This document shows positions 1-11,255 of a stretch of DNA of 64,000 bases, piece after piece. The notes beneath the pieces were generated by a model. It worked only from the letters and a program-made list of their open reading frames with translations. It had not been told where the DNA came from and searched no databases. The first letter of the stretch is position 1. Each line of letters starts with the position of its first letter. The position numbers were made by a program, and so were the translations under genes. Source of the DNA: Sistotremastrum niveocremeum HHB9708. Lineage: Eukaryota > Basidiomycota > Agaricomycetes > Sistotremastrales > Sistotremastraceae. The stretch spans positions 592,010-656,009 of the forward strand of contig KV419411.1 in assembly GCA_001630475.1 (NCBI GenBank). The letters run 5' to 3'.

Positions 1-149
1 TTCGATGAAAACGGCATGAGGGGCATGCTTCCGTTGGCACCATAAGAATTCTGAAGCGCGGCGAAGGCAGCTTCGAAGTTCTTCGGCTGGGCAGATGATG
101 ATTCTTTTTTGGGGATGAGGTTGACGGTAGAAGATGACGGGAAGCTCAT
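1..149 (-). CDS. Small Ser-rich protein, N-terminal part (partial)
   Basis: The gene starts at an ATG at 149 and runs off the left edge; about 49 residues are visible. The start is MSFPSSSTVNLIP, followed by a Ser/Lys patch and the segment NFEAAFAALQNSYGANG. The same plan is seen in the small gene at 26573-26848 (MSFQTSSTSNLIA, then DWEASLAALQSSFGING), so the two are paralogs about 26 kb apart. A TATA box (TATAAAAG, 246-253) lies about 97 nt upstream of the start. The leader also matches the second copy: 209-235 resembles 26909-26938. There is no signal peptide or membrane segment in the visible part. I recognise the shape as that of short low-complexity proteins seen in Agaricomycetes but know no function. 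The start is well supported; the C-terminus is outside the window. Confidence 0.6.
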   Translation of the reverse strand, partial: MSFPSSSTVNLIPKKESSSAQPKNFEAAFAALQNSYGANGSMPLMPFSS

Positions 150-245
150 GGTTTGTTCGAAAAAAGTTGGTTATGAGGCGTGAAGTGCTCGAAAGCTGAT
201 TGTCTGTCTGTTGACTGATGACTCTAGGAGCTCTCAGCACCATAG

Positions 246-253
246 CTTTTATA
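246..253 (-). promoter_or_regulatory. TATA box of the small Ser-rich gene
   Basis: TATAAAAG on the minus strand, 97 nt before the ATG at 149. The paralog at 26848 has TATATAAA at nearly the same distance (about 104 nt), which supports a real core promoter. Confidence 0.55.
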
Positions 254-1696
254 GCATTCGTTCAGACTGCTAAAAGCTTGCGTCAGTTTCGGAGCCGCAG
301 TCATACCCCCATTTCGAGTGGCTCCGACGACGGTACATGCCACCCCTGGTTGAACTGACCGGTCGGGTGAAACAGTCTTGGGACCCTCAAAATCTCAACA
401 TTAGACCTGGTGACCCAGGAGCGCTCAGGAAGCTCCACATGGTCCATAGTCTCTACCACTGCGCATACAAGCTAAAGTCGACCCTATCAAAACGTTTGGA
501 ACCGCGGCCGCAGGGCGCTCAGTCGAGTCACTCGGATCGGAGGCCGGAAGCCAATCACCTCACCGTTCGAGGGTAGTCAACACTTGTCGAGTCATTCGTT
601 GGACTCGACCGATAGCACCATTTTACTACGGAGCTGCTACGGTATGGGCTTAACTGGATTTCAAAATGCTGACAATATCGCTGACAGCTTTGACTGCGGA
701 TTATAGCAGATTTTATTTTCCGAGTTTCGGTGTCTGTCATCCTCGCACTCTCTAGCGTCCTTAGGCTCAGAGCGGGTCGTGAGTGTCGGATTGGTCACCA
801 GCAGTTACTACACATTTCGGTGCAACTCGTAAATACTAGCGGTGCTGATGCCACTACTGGGCGTTTCGAATCATCCTGCTAGTTAAAATCGACACCGCCC
901 GGGATCTATTAATCAGGGATGGCATCGATTGCGTCTACTCACTGTGGCTATTCTCACTCCTGTTTGCTTTATGGGAGTCATGGCTTTGGATTCAGACGGC
1001 GCCCAATGTCGACCTTGGGTCTCCTAACAACCCTAATCGAGCACCACACCCATCAGGCCTGCATCAGGTCCCGCTATTGACGATCGATCTGATGGAGCTA
1101 CAAAGACTTGAAAGCGCTCGACCCTCGCGAGACTTTCGCCATCTCGTGGGATCCCCGTTGTACTATTTGGTGCTTGATTCGCATAACCTGTCCAGTCGTC
1201 TGAGTTTACAATGCTTCCTTGTTCATCAAAGCAGCACCGTGTTCATCTTTCATCTTACGTCGCTTTGATCCAAATTTACCAGCCTACCACACTAGGGAAG
1301 ATAGACCAAAGAGCTCCTTCAACTGGCCGGTTCTATCTCAGTTCCTCCATCGCTGGGTTCGATGTGGCGCAGAGCAATGACCCTACTTCATCCCTCAACT
1401 TTGAGTCCGGCCACTCCATTCATTTCAGTCATGTCTGCTGAGGTAGTGATTCCAAACTTCTGGCTCTCATCACCTCGCATCAGGTTCCCTTATGGCTCAA
1501 TATCGTAGCCCGTAGCATTTCCGTTCAATGGACTGGCCGGAAGAAATTCGAAAGTCATCCTATCTTTAACTCTGGTGTATAAAAGGCCATATAATCGTCG
1601 ACATTCGGTACTACCATAAGTGCTGATGGAGGGGGTTGGTTTGGAGGAGCGCCTCAGACGAATGTTACAGCAAAATGATAACGGGAAGAACACACA
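254..1696. other. Intergenic, no gene recognised
   Basis: About 1.4 kb between the left-edge gene promoter and the GTPase 3' end. Only short overlapping open frames without recognisable protein features are present. I see no repeat or RNA gene. Confidence 0.5.
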
Positions 1697-2584
1697 TTAG
1701 GCCCCCTTTTTCACTTCGATGACGACTTCGTTGCTGACGGTCGTGGCTTCTTTGTCGCTGAACCCGGCATACTGCTTCAAGGCGTCCGTCAAAGCCTTGC
1801 AGTAACTGAGGAGCGGCCAATCGAATATCTTCGCCACGAAATTCCACAGGCCTTTCGCCGCGACCTTGTACCACTTCGCCAGATCCATCCTCCACGGTTG
1901 TTTAAGAGCATGTTGCTTGATAAGCCTCGTAACTTTACCCATCGATTCTTGATATTCCTCTTCATACGCGAACACCTGTCGAGACGCCTTCCATTTTCCT
2001 TTGCTCGCAGTAATGCATGCCTGTCCAGAAAACGTCATTCCTTTTCTGTCGAACACCCATTTATTCCGAGTCCACCAATCATCCATGTCGTCTTCTTCCT
2101 CGAGACCGGTGACTACAAGAATAATAGGAACGTTCTTCTGACAGAAACCCTCGTAGAACATCTGGTAGTTCTTGATCGTGAATTCCTTGACTCTGGGACC
2201 GCGGATGACGTAGAGGAGTAGACAAATGCCTCCTTGCAATTTCTGAATGAGCTTGAAGGCATTCGTCACCGCATCCTTGGCGGGGACTGTAGTGGCCTCG
2301 TTGAGGCCGGCAGTGTCCCAGACGGTATAGTGCGAACCACTGATTTCTACGGGGTAAGGGGTGCTCTGGAAAGTGCAACCTGCGGCATCGGAAGAGATCT
2401 TAGCCGGCGTGTCGGTGCTCTTCAACATCATATTGATGACGGAACTCTTTCCGACACCGCTCTCGCCGAATACTACGATATTGTGAGCGGTGCCAACTTC
2501 ATTGCGCTTGAGATCTGTGGATATTAGCGTCAGTACTATAGTGCTAGTGGTAGGAGGATATAATTTATATAATGCAATTTGCAT
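1697..2584 (-). CDS. AIG1-like P-loop GTPase
   Basis: A 295-residue open frame with a clear G domain. The P-loop GESGVGKSS is at residues 40-48, followed by the G3 motif WDTAGL (89-94) and a hydrophobic strand (CLLLYVIRG). Strand IILVVTGLE (about 154-162) stands where the G4 motif is expected and carries TGLE instead of the usual NKxD, an arrangement I associate with fungal AIG1/GIMAP-like GTPases. The C-terminal third is basic and amphipathic, with two Trp-rich helices, and may contact membranes. The N-terminus is uncertain: the first 26 residues are unlike the family and contain splice-like signals, so an intron or an alternative first exon is possible. No other in-frame ATG lies before the P-loop. 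A TATA-like TATAAAA lies at 2704-2710. The cellular role is unknown. Confidence 0.75.
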   Translation of the reverse strand: MQIALYKLYPPTTSTIVLTLISTDLKRNEVGTAHNIVVFGESGVGKSSVINMMLKSTDTPAKISSDAAGCTFQSTPYPVEISGSHYTVWDTAGLNEATTVPAKDAVTNAFKLIQKLQGGICLLLYVIRGPRVKEFTIKNYQMFYEGFCQKNVPIILVVTGLEEEDDMDDWWTRNKWVFDRKGMTFSGQACITASKGKWKASRQVFAYEEEYQESMGKVTRLIKQHALKQPWRMDLAKWYKVAAKGLWNFVAKIFDWPLLSYCKALTDALKQYAGFSDKEATTVSNEVVIEVKKGA

Positions 2585-2703
2585 ACTTTCGGCCGTTACT
2601 ATTGCAATACCAACAGTGCGAACGACAGCCGCACCAATTAGTAGAGAGAGAATGTTTGTTGGTTATAGCTTTGGAGATTGCTGGAGCCAGCTAACCACGC
2701 TCG

Positions 2704-2710
2704 TTTTATA
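2704..2710 (-). promoter_or_regulatory. TATA-like element of the GTPase gene
   Basis: TATAAAA on the minus strand, about 120 nt before the ATG at 2584. It is supported only by its position. Confidence 0.35.
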
Positions 2711-3181
2711 GACGAGGTTGACCAAATGAATGCTGCCAAGAAGGTTCGAATTGGGAAGTGAAGTCAGGCACTGTCAAAGTTGATCAATTGTACGGTGGTA
2801 AACAAACCCGAGGTGGCTGGGTTTAGGATAGCTTTCAATAGTAAATTGTGTATTTCACGTGTCACGGCTACGAGTGCCAGGTTATCCTTTGAATGGCAAC
2901 AAGTTTCCTAAATAGGATAAGTATCAACATTGCCATAGAGCTTGGCGTGGTGCCTTGGGTGGTGCAAAAGTCTGGATCCAGGCCATCTGGAACCCAATTC
3001 TTTCTGTTCGGCCAGGACTCGGGCTTGATACGCGAGGAGCCAATATACCTTGTGCTTTATTTACTAGTATGGCTGACATTTTGAAAAGACATAACAAGGT
3101 CAGCGGGTCTTCCTGCTACGAGGCTACAAGCTGTGCTTGATTGATAATCTAGTCGGATCCTGTCTATGATCATTGGGAATA
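2711..3181. other. Intergenic, no gene recognised
   Basis: Upstream region of the GTPase and 3' flank of the M64 peptidase gene. Only short frames without family features are present. Confidence 0.45.
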
Positions 3182-5659
3182 TCATGTACAAGGCCCATGC
3201 CATCTGACTGTTCTCCAAGCCTGCAACAATTGCTTCACATCGCGCCTCACTTCCGGAGTCAGGAACTGCACATGAACGCCGACCGAGCCCTCTTCAAATT
3301 CCCCAACTCCTTTCATCGCATTTTCGGGAATCTGGATAACCGTCGAATTGTCCCACCCCTCTTGTCGTATCCCATTCAGTTCCCAGTGAATGACATATGC
3401 TTCAGCAGAATATTTCCAACTTTCATGCGCATCCTCTCGGAGATGGGCAAGGGGTACAAGATCGAGAGCGATCTCTAGCAGGCTAGACTCCGAGTGTTTG
3501 GATGGCACACATTTCAAGGTTACCTCGTCGATCAAGTCAACACGCCGAAGCAATGACAACCAAAGACCTTCGAGACATGGCGAACAGAAATTGGGTAACG
3601 TTACTGAGCGCATCAAGCATCCGTCGTTGGTCGGACGGAATGACGTCTCGTTTTTCAGCGAGAACCTTGCAGAGTCGGTGGGTTAGGATTTGGATAGCTT
3701 CAATCGCCTTGCACTCACGTTGGATATGCTCCTACATGACCAAGTGTGGAATTGAATCTGATTGAAAGTCAATTCGAGTATCTCGAAGATATCAAGTCTA
3801 CATATGAACTTACTCCTTCTCCGTCCCATATTCAATGACCTCAAAACTACACAACTGAGCTACAGACTCGTCGCCTGAATCACTGAGGTTGAAACTCAGT
3901 GTATGGTTACCACCACTTAAAGAACGATTTCTCAAGAAATCATAATGCCATCTATCATATCCAATGCCTTTTTTGGGCTGCCAACCAATATCTTCGCCAT
4001 CGAACTCTACAGTAAGGCCTTCCTGGTGGGGCACCCCTGAGATCGAAAATCTGAGAAGGTGGCGAGCATAACGCCCCGACGATTCGAATGAGGCAAAGTA
4101 CGGAGAATTCTTCTGTAAGAGTGTCCATGGATATGCTTGAATCGGCATGACGGATCTTTCTGCTCGAGGGGTTTCGCCAAGTTGAAGTTCATCAGTGAGC
4201 CAATGGGACCACTTGGGCGGGGCGGAAAGATCTGGCTCCGCATTATACCCATAATAAGCGAAACCACCATCATACTCCTCTCCGACCCGCAGAATCTTGA
4301 GAATGTAATTAGGTGGCATTATAAGGAGACATAAGATGGTGCAATGTTCACCGAATGACCGAGCTCGTGCCTGGCATCAAATTAATACACGACGAAAATA
4401 AAGGTCTCGAATGCAGACCGTAGAACTAATGGACCATTTTCGATAGACGAAGTGGAAATGCTGAGCCCTAATCAGCCCTGATAAGCCCGGCAGCTACGTT
4501 GACGACGCACGTAAACTCTCCGCCAAGGCCTTAGGGAGCTAGGTCAGTGACGGCAGCTGCAATGCTTCCATTTACGTACCTCCGTACAAAGGATCGTTTC
4601 CTTGCGTTAAACGAAGAAAAAGCAGTAGTAGACAGCGAATGAGCTCGGAAAATCAACTCACCTAGTAGTATAGGGTAATCGCAGGCGTCTCCTAAAGATC
4701 TACAAGCCGCTCGCGCCAGTTTTTTCTTACTGCAGTACAAGGCTCTCAGCTCAGTTCCATCCCTGTACAGTCCAAATGTTGTACTATCGACATCCGCGTT
4801 TCAATTGTCACACTGAGAGGAGCTTGGGTTGATTCACTTTTTTGGGTTACCCCCAACGCCAACTCCGCTCTATATATCGATGAGCAATACGACGAGATCA
4901 GGCAGTGATGATTTACTTCTTTACTAGGAGAAAATGCTGCCCAGAAATTCAGAAGTGGCCGAACAGATGACATTGTTTGATTCTGAGCTATGTCGCCAGC
5001 CAGCCGTTTAGAATCAGCAAGAAAAAGCGCCCGCTGAGACTCCGTGTCTGCAGTCGTGGGATCTCAATACGACTGGAAAGTAGGAGCAGACGCATCCACA
5101 TACAGCCATCTCCAAAGAAGACCAGGTCTACACGATTTGAGGATGGTCCAGATACCAGCAACGGAACGACCTCCAAAGAAATCGGGAGACTGGGTGGGGC
5201 GGAAGCAAAGTTCTGGGGTCCAGAACCGACACGATGTGGTTGTGCGCAGAGTTCTCCATCACAAGTACCGTCGCACAGCTCAGCGGCAGTTCGATAAGCC
5301 TGTTCACGACTCAGAGACCAAATACGGATTCTCTCGAAATCTTCATTTGCTTCCAACAGACGAGTTAGGGGCGATATTTCAGTGATGACATCCTCTTCCG
5401 AATCAATCTGTTTATGAGCTTGGACATTCTGTTCTAAGATGAGGACGCAATCTCGGGGAGGGGTCCTATGCATTGTTATCTCGACGGGACGCAGTAACGA
5501 GATAGGTTTTTCCACGACGGCGTTCGGGTGGCCCGAATGAGAGAATGTTTCAAGTGCATGGCAGACTTTGAAAAGGAGAGCGACAGTGCTCTTCAGCAAG
5601 AGCATTGATCGTGCAAGTCCCAGTGATCGACTGTTTGTACTTGTTGATGTAAAAAGCAT
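3182..5659 (-). CDS. Secreted M64-family metallopeptidase (IgA peptidase M64 type), 11 exons
   Basis: Exons read on the minus strand: 5659-5104, 5047-4917, 4869-4838, 4783-4662, 4600-4580, 4529-4511, 4460-4419, 4370-4352, 4295-3814, 3757-3719 and 3665-3182. They sum to 1947 nt (648 residues). The N-terminus has a hydrophobic signal segment (MLLLKSTVALLF, about residues 19-30). Landmarks in order are SNRVDLVFFGDGYTESQ, PLLNFWAAFSPSKESG, ACRSLGDACDYPILLG, GGLGGEFT, NGPLVLR and then HELGHS directly before LRVGEEYDGG. HExxH supplies two zinc ligands and the catalytic Glu. The later block RPTNDGCLMRSVTLPNFC fits the Met-turn region and is followed by a beta-rich C-terminal domain. Several exons are only 19-42 nt, so simple gene finders would miss the active site. 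The likely role is an extracellular protease; the substrate is unknown. All splice sites are GT-AG. Confidence 0.88.
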
Positions 5660-5778
5660 TGCGTCAAATAAACAAGTGCAAATAGCACTTTTACAAGCGA
5701 TTCGTCGAATCTGGCGCTTCTAGATGAGATTAATTGCATCCAAACGACTAAGTTAAGACTGCATCCCCATTCTCAAAG

Positions 5779-8700
5779 CTATTCAAAAGTCGACGCTGGC
5801 TTACGTTGGGCTGCCGATCTCAGAGCGAGCTCCACATCTATATCCGGTCCCAATCTCTCGACCGTTCTCTTCAGTCCACAGATGTACCTGAGTCGTCCGA
5901 TAAAGGCGTTAAATGGTAAGGTAAGGTAGCCACGCCGAGGAGCCGCATGTTCCGTATCGTGAACTTCAAGGTCAACTCTCGAGTCGAACTGAGTGAACTG
6001 GTCAGCTTCGGAGGATAAATCGGAGAAGTTTGAATCTGGGCAATTATCAGGACAACCAATCTCAAAATCATACCGAAATGCAGAGCTATTCACGCACCGA
6101 GATCCAAAGCATCGAGTTTCGCCAAGAATGCGATAGCTCCGTTTCGGGTTGACGTGCTGGTTTGCTGGGTTGCACTCCAGTGGAGCATCTTGGGAGACGG
6201 ATTGATGCAGAGGTGAAGAAATCCCCGGATGCATTCTTTGTCTGATAATGTGTCGAAAGCGCCAGAGTTGAAATATTGAAGCAGGGTGTCCGAGTACTTG
6301 CGCCAGTTGTTTTCAGACGGCTCATGCATCATGAAGAGCGTGACTGTTTCCGACAGATCGAATCCCGGAGGAACCGTGAAGTCGTAGGGCAGGTATCGGA
6401 GAAGCCGCGAAAGGAACTCAATGATCCTGTGATGACAGTGAGAGTAGTCCAGCCACGGCAAATGGGCGATGGCCTGGCTTAAATAATGCAAATACTCCCC
6501 TTCATGCCCTTCTTCGACCATGACAGAGAAGAACCATGATAAGCGGCGAACGCGGAAACGTGGGTTTCGAATGAGTACTTCAAGGAGAGGGAGATAGTTC
6601 ACGTCTAAAAGGATATCTTTAAGTCCAATCTCCATGCGGTCCCGACTGAGAGATCCATAGTGTTGGATCCCATCTAAAAGAGTCTGTTCAGCATCTTTTG
6701 ACGACATATCGTCTTTATAGGCTTCTATTGCACTGATGACAGCACGTCCTTCGGGAAGAGCTGGTATAGAAATCAGATGACAAACGGTAGACCTAAGAAA
6801 CAGAGCATACGAGCAAGAGCGTCATGATTGTCATGAAGATAAGATGCAGCGCGGGCTTGTATCAAACTCATATCATCGGGACCAGAGTACTCAACACAGA
6901 TCTTGAAGAAAGGGCGTGCACTTCTTTTCGAAGCCATTAGATCGAAGCCACCGTGATCCAGGTAATACATTAGCGTCTTGCAGTAAACCGCCCAAGGTAG
7001 CCGGGCCGCAGAGCGCTTATCCTCAACAGCTTTGTAATGGCAAACAAAATGTTTGAGTGCAGAGGTAAGATCGAGAGATTGCGGGACTACGAATGCCGGG
7101 GGAAGTTGAAGCATAAGTGAATAGAGGAATTCGTAGATAAGCAACTGGCTTCCTCCCTCGTCATCCACAGTTGTCATCTCTGGCAGCTTCGAGAAGAATG
7201 GAGACATCTCTGTCAACACTTCGGGCTCACTTCCGCGTGTCATAAAGGCGATGACATCAGCAATGGAAACCCATGTCAATGGACACTGAAGTAACGATCT
7301 GAGAATCGTGGACGACGTGTAGCGACCCCAGTGTAGGAGGCGAGTCATCCCGTTGGCGTCGTGATTGGGAAGGAGAGAGCGGAATTCCTTGAGAGCTGAG
7401 TAAAAGATGTCTTTTCGCTCTCCCAGTCTCGACCGCGAACCGCTCCTATCGTATGAAGACAGAAGACCACAAAGCGTTTGCTCGTATGATTCGCGCCAGG
7501 GACTCAGCAAATCACTATTGTTTGGCTCCAGTGATAGGAACGCCGCCCAAGAAGAGAAGAATGCTCGGTGAGACTCGGATGATCGTTTAGTAAGCTTCTG
7601 GCATTGATCCATACACCAGTGAGTCATTTCATTTCCTTCAAGATCAGTTTCCCACACGGTCCGCAGGCTGTGGCCAGATGTCTCGTCCTCTGATTCCGAA
7701 GGCCAGTCCGCGAAGTAGACTAATTGCTTATGCAGAGTCTCCTTGACTCGAAAGGATGTGTCTGTGGCCATGAAGCGCTCGTGTACTGCCAGGAACACTG
7801 GCCATAGCTGCTCGCCAGCTCTGTACCATTCCCTAAACTCGAAGGAAGGTACAACTCTCTCCAGGATTTCAGGGTCATTCGTATTGATGATAAGACGGGC
7901 GTAAATCTTCAATGTTCTAACGCTGTCGTCGTCATCCTCCTTCAGCCTGACTGATTCTTCGACAGTGGGCTCTCCTAGCTTGTTATCAACCTCCAGTCGT
8001 GCTGAGGTAGGCGCCACGGATTGGGCATGCTTCTTGGTGCGTGCCCTCAGCCACAGTAAAGCAGGCCGCAGCGCAGCGCTTAAGGGACTCTCGAAAGGTG
8101 AATTCTCTGTGATTGCCGCGTGATATGTGGTTGCAAGGATGACGCCGAGGATGAGGATAGAGAGTCCAGTGGCGAATGCGGCGCCGACGATCAGAACGAA
8201 GGCAGGTTTGCTGCACGCGAATGCAAGGGCCCACAACTGCACGAGGAGTCCAACGATGAAGAGGCCGATAGAGAGGAGAAGGGACCAGAAAAGAACACCT
8301 ATCAGAGGGAGGAGCTTCCTTTCTGCTAGTGCTTTGCGCCTTTCATGCGCAAGAGTCCGTTCGAGGTCGGTTTTCCCGAGAGGAATCGCGAGCAAACGAG
8401 ACGCCCACTGCATCCCTAGTACGCAGAGCACCGCGTTGAGAATCTGATGTAACCGAATGTCAACTATGTCTATGCTTTCAATAGATTGCAGACTCACACT
8501 CATGATTAGAGCAAGGTAAAAGAACAATGCGACGAACTGCGTCGAAAGCGGTGGCAGAGGTGGCTTTGACGAATTTGACGACGCGTCAATCGTGGCATTG
8601 GATGCAGTGGATGTGAACTCCTGTATCACAGGCGCAATGAAAGCTGTGACGACTGTCAAGAAGATGGCATTCTACAGAGAGCTTTCATTAGATCCACAAG

Positions 8701-9078
8701 GATGATGAGCGACCAGACGACTCACGAAAACCAGCGAGAGCTGCATTAAATCCTTCCATTCATCTACTTTCTCTTTCGTCTTCGCCACCGCTTCCTTTCT
8801 GAGCACACCCCACGTCAGTCGATCTCTCAGACTCCTCTGCTCAAAAGGTTGGTCATCTATTGCTCCATGAGTATCGGGGTCAGCACTCCGGGTTCCAAGT
8901 ACGGACTTTTGAGGGCATCCGTTTTTAGTATTTCCAGCATGCCACCGTGACTCCTGAGCGTCGCTCCTTGCTCGGCTATCATTTTATTCTGTTCTTCCAT
9001 CAAAACAAGCATCCTTCTAAACATTGGTGCCAGGTCGTTGGTGGCAGCTGTGGCATCTTGTGGCACAGAATCTGCCAT
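5779..9078 (-). CDS. DUF6535-type multi-pass membrane protein (copy A)
   Basis: Exons 9078-8907, 8856-8726, 8671-8498 and 8443 onward give an N-terminal helix, a DEWKDLMQLSLVF segment and four hydrophobic spans (near NAIFLTVVTAF, ALFFYLALIM, GVLFWSLLLSIGLF and GLSILILGVILA). These are followed by ENSPFESPLSAALRP and a long helical C-terminal part. This is the plan of the basidiomycete DUF6535 family, of unknown function, and matches copy B at 15713-17866. The frame from exon 4 stops at 6773, which would give about 715 residues. A 32-nt GT-AG gap (6792-6761) would instead join it to the open frame down to 6098 and then, by another intron, to 5779. That extra part resembles the end of the preceding exon, so it may be a repeat module or a separate fragment. 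The 3' end is therefore uncertain. Confidence 0.7.
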
Positions 9079-9769
9079 CGTAACCGGGAAGTTGAATTAT
9101 TTCAGGATATGAGTGAAGTGGGTAGATGAGGGTAGGAGACCACGAATCAGCGTTGAATGGAAAATGGGGGTCAAAGTCGTGCGTCCATCCAAGTCGCCGG
9201 CGCCTGGACATAGCCTTCTGAGCGTCTGAACGAGGACATCAGCCAATCAGAAAATCTTCGATGGGTCAACTAGTGCGCGCACTAACGTCAACGGCTGCAT
9301 GATGTATCATGTTTGGAATTGGAGTCTGGCTGCAGCGATATGTTTGCGGTACCTTGTATCTGATTTGGAACACGTCGGACAGGCTGAGACAGCTCCTGGC
9401 TTGAAATGACATTGCTGATTATAGTGATGATTTTCCTTAAAGATTTGAGGAGGAGAATTTCAAGTGACGCTGATCGGATCAAAGAAAGAGAGACATGCGC
9501 TATGCTATCCGGTTTTCACTTGAGCTGAACGAAACGGGCAGGACGTGGTTACGGATGCATATGAAGGTGGTCGGCATTCTCCGGACAAGCAGCTGGATTT
9601 CTTTGTTGAAGACTGGTCTTTCCCGATAAGAACGTGTCTATCATGAGTTCTCCTCATGACTATCTGAACACCGGAAGGAGTGGTAATATAAGCATTCGTA
9701 GCTGAAGTCAGACAACTATTGGATTCTGGTACCGAGTAGAGTAGCACTAAACCCAAGTAAATTTCACAT

Positions 9770-10203
9770 TTACATATCGAACGTCCACCGTAAGAGAAAG
9801 ATCATATCAACCCAATCAGCCTCGACCCCAGTGGCGTTACTCTTCTGTCCAAGAAATAAACGGAGCACAAGTCCTATTGTCCACGACGAAACGTACCATC
9901 GCACGAAGGCGCTCCCAATTGCCCGCAATTCTGAGATTCTCGTTTCTTCATAGGTTTGTGTCATCTAGAGCCTTTTACATCAGAAGAGTCACTGACCTTC
10001 AATGATACAACGTTCGAAGCAGGTGCCGGATGGCGTTCCTGCATAGATTGGAGATCTGTAGTAGACACGATTGGTTTAGCGTTGTCAACGGTACAGTGCG
10101 AATTTGACTGACCGTGACCGAGCCGAGGCCCACCCGGTGCCGCGAGAGCATCGCTCACAAAGATGCAAACGATGAGGGGACGTATTAGTATAAAGAACTG
10201 CAT
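9770..10203 (-). CDS. Small secreted or membrane-anchored protein, function unknown
   Basis: Starts at ATG 10203 with a strong signal peptide (MQFFILIRPLIVCIFVSDALA). A 57-nt in-frame GT-AG intron with a GCTAAAC branch-like site may remove the segment after GGPRLGH. A second intron (GTCAGT to CTAG) joins to MTQTYEETRISELRAIG and a hydrophobic stretch SSWTIGLVLRLFL. The frame ends at 9770; an alternative donor just before this stop would extend the protein about 18 residues using sequence near 9640-9705. No family is recognised. The product could be a short type I membrane protein or a secreted protein. Confidence is moderate because it rests on the signal peptide and intron signals only. Confidence 0.4.
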
Positions 10204-11255
10204 CTTGCTCAGGCGATGGGATAGATGGCGCTGGCGAGAGGGTAGGGATTTCGAAAGTAGTGCGGCATCAGCAAGTGCAAGACCATCTGATATGCTATGC
10301 GGCGTGGATCTGGACTCTGGCTAGGGCCATCAGATTGGGTTGAATAGACGCTGCGTACTCCACGCGATAGCCATCCACAAGGTCAAGTTATTGTCTGCGT
10401 TTTAGGCTTCCGAAAAAAAAAAGACCATAGGAATCAATATTGGCCAACATAGGAGAGCTCCCGGATCTTAAACCGAGACCTTCATGCTGCACCGCACCTC
10501 AGAAAAAGTAGGACTGACGTGAGTGAGAGAAAGACGCTCGCAGCATGTGGAGACAAGCATGCGGACCGCACAAGTGATCGGACGAGCGTTCGCTGAATTA
10601 AGCGGAGCTTATCAAAGTCTAAGACGAGAGAGAATATCTCCACGCCGAGTCCACGGCAATATAGCGGTTGCATAAGTTAACAAGTTGCAGCTGGTTAGTT
10701 CGAACTCTTGAGGGTTTGAGGCAGGAGCTGGTGTGGATCCTGAGTCTTGGACACAATCAGCGCCATGGGGGACATTGTCGTGGAGATATACACAGGATTT
10801 CCCAAAGAGAACTTTGAGGTACGAAGGAATATTGATTCTCAGATTGATAAGCACAAAAAATTGGAAAACGAGGACAAAGAACTCGACTTCCAGTCATAGA
10901 ATCACTTCTTCTGAACGGGGAGATATAGAACGGACTTTCGCCTTCACCGATATTCATCGCCCTGGCCCACAGAATAATCAAGGTCGAGTTATCAGTGCCA
11001 GCCAGTGTTGCTCATGAAGCTTCGAAGAAACCTGAAAACGATGCATAGAACACTAGGCCCCTTCGAAAGCGAAATTCGATATCCCGAGTGAGCATTTAAT
11101 CCCAATGAGCTGGATTAGTCGCAAGATTACAACCAATGACGGACCGACACCGTGTACAGAGCTAAAGTACCGTAGGGGCAGCGCACTCGCCGGAAGGCAG
11201 AAGGCGAAAACCAAACAAAGGCAAACAAGCCCTTCCATTCTGAAAATTCACTGTC
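10204..11255. other. Intergenic between divergent genes, no gene recognised
   Basis: About 1.05 kb separates the small secreted-protein gene (minus) from the L1-domain gene (plus). It should contain both promoters. A 44-codon frame starting at ATG 10766 (MGDIVVEIYTGFPKENFE) looks protein-like but has no support beyond that. Confidence 0.4.

Noticed and set aside
10766-10900. 44-codon frame beginning MGDIVVEIYTGFPKENFE
   Set aside because: It looks protein-like and faintly recalls the start of cyclophilins, but no continuation or splice partner with a cyclophilin motif was found.
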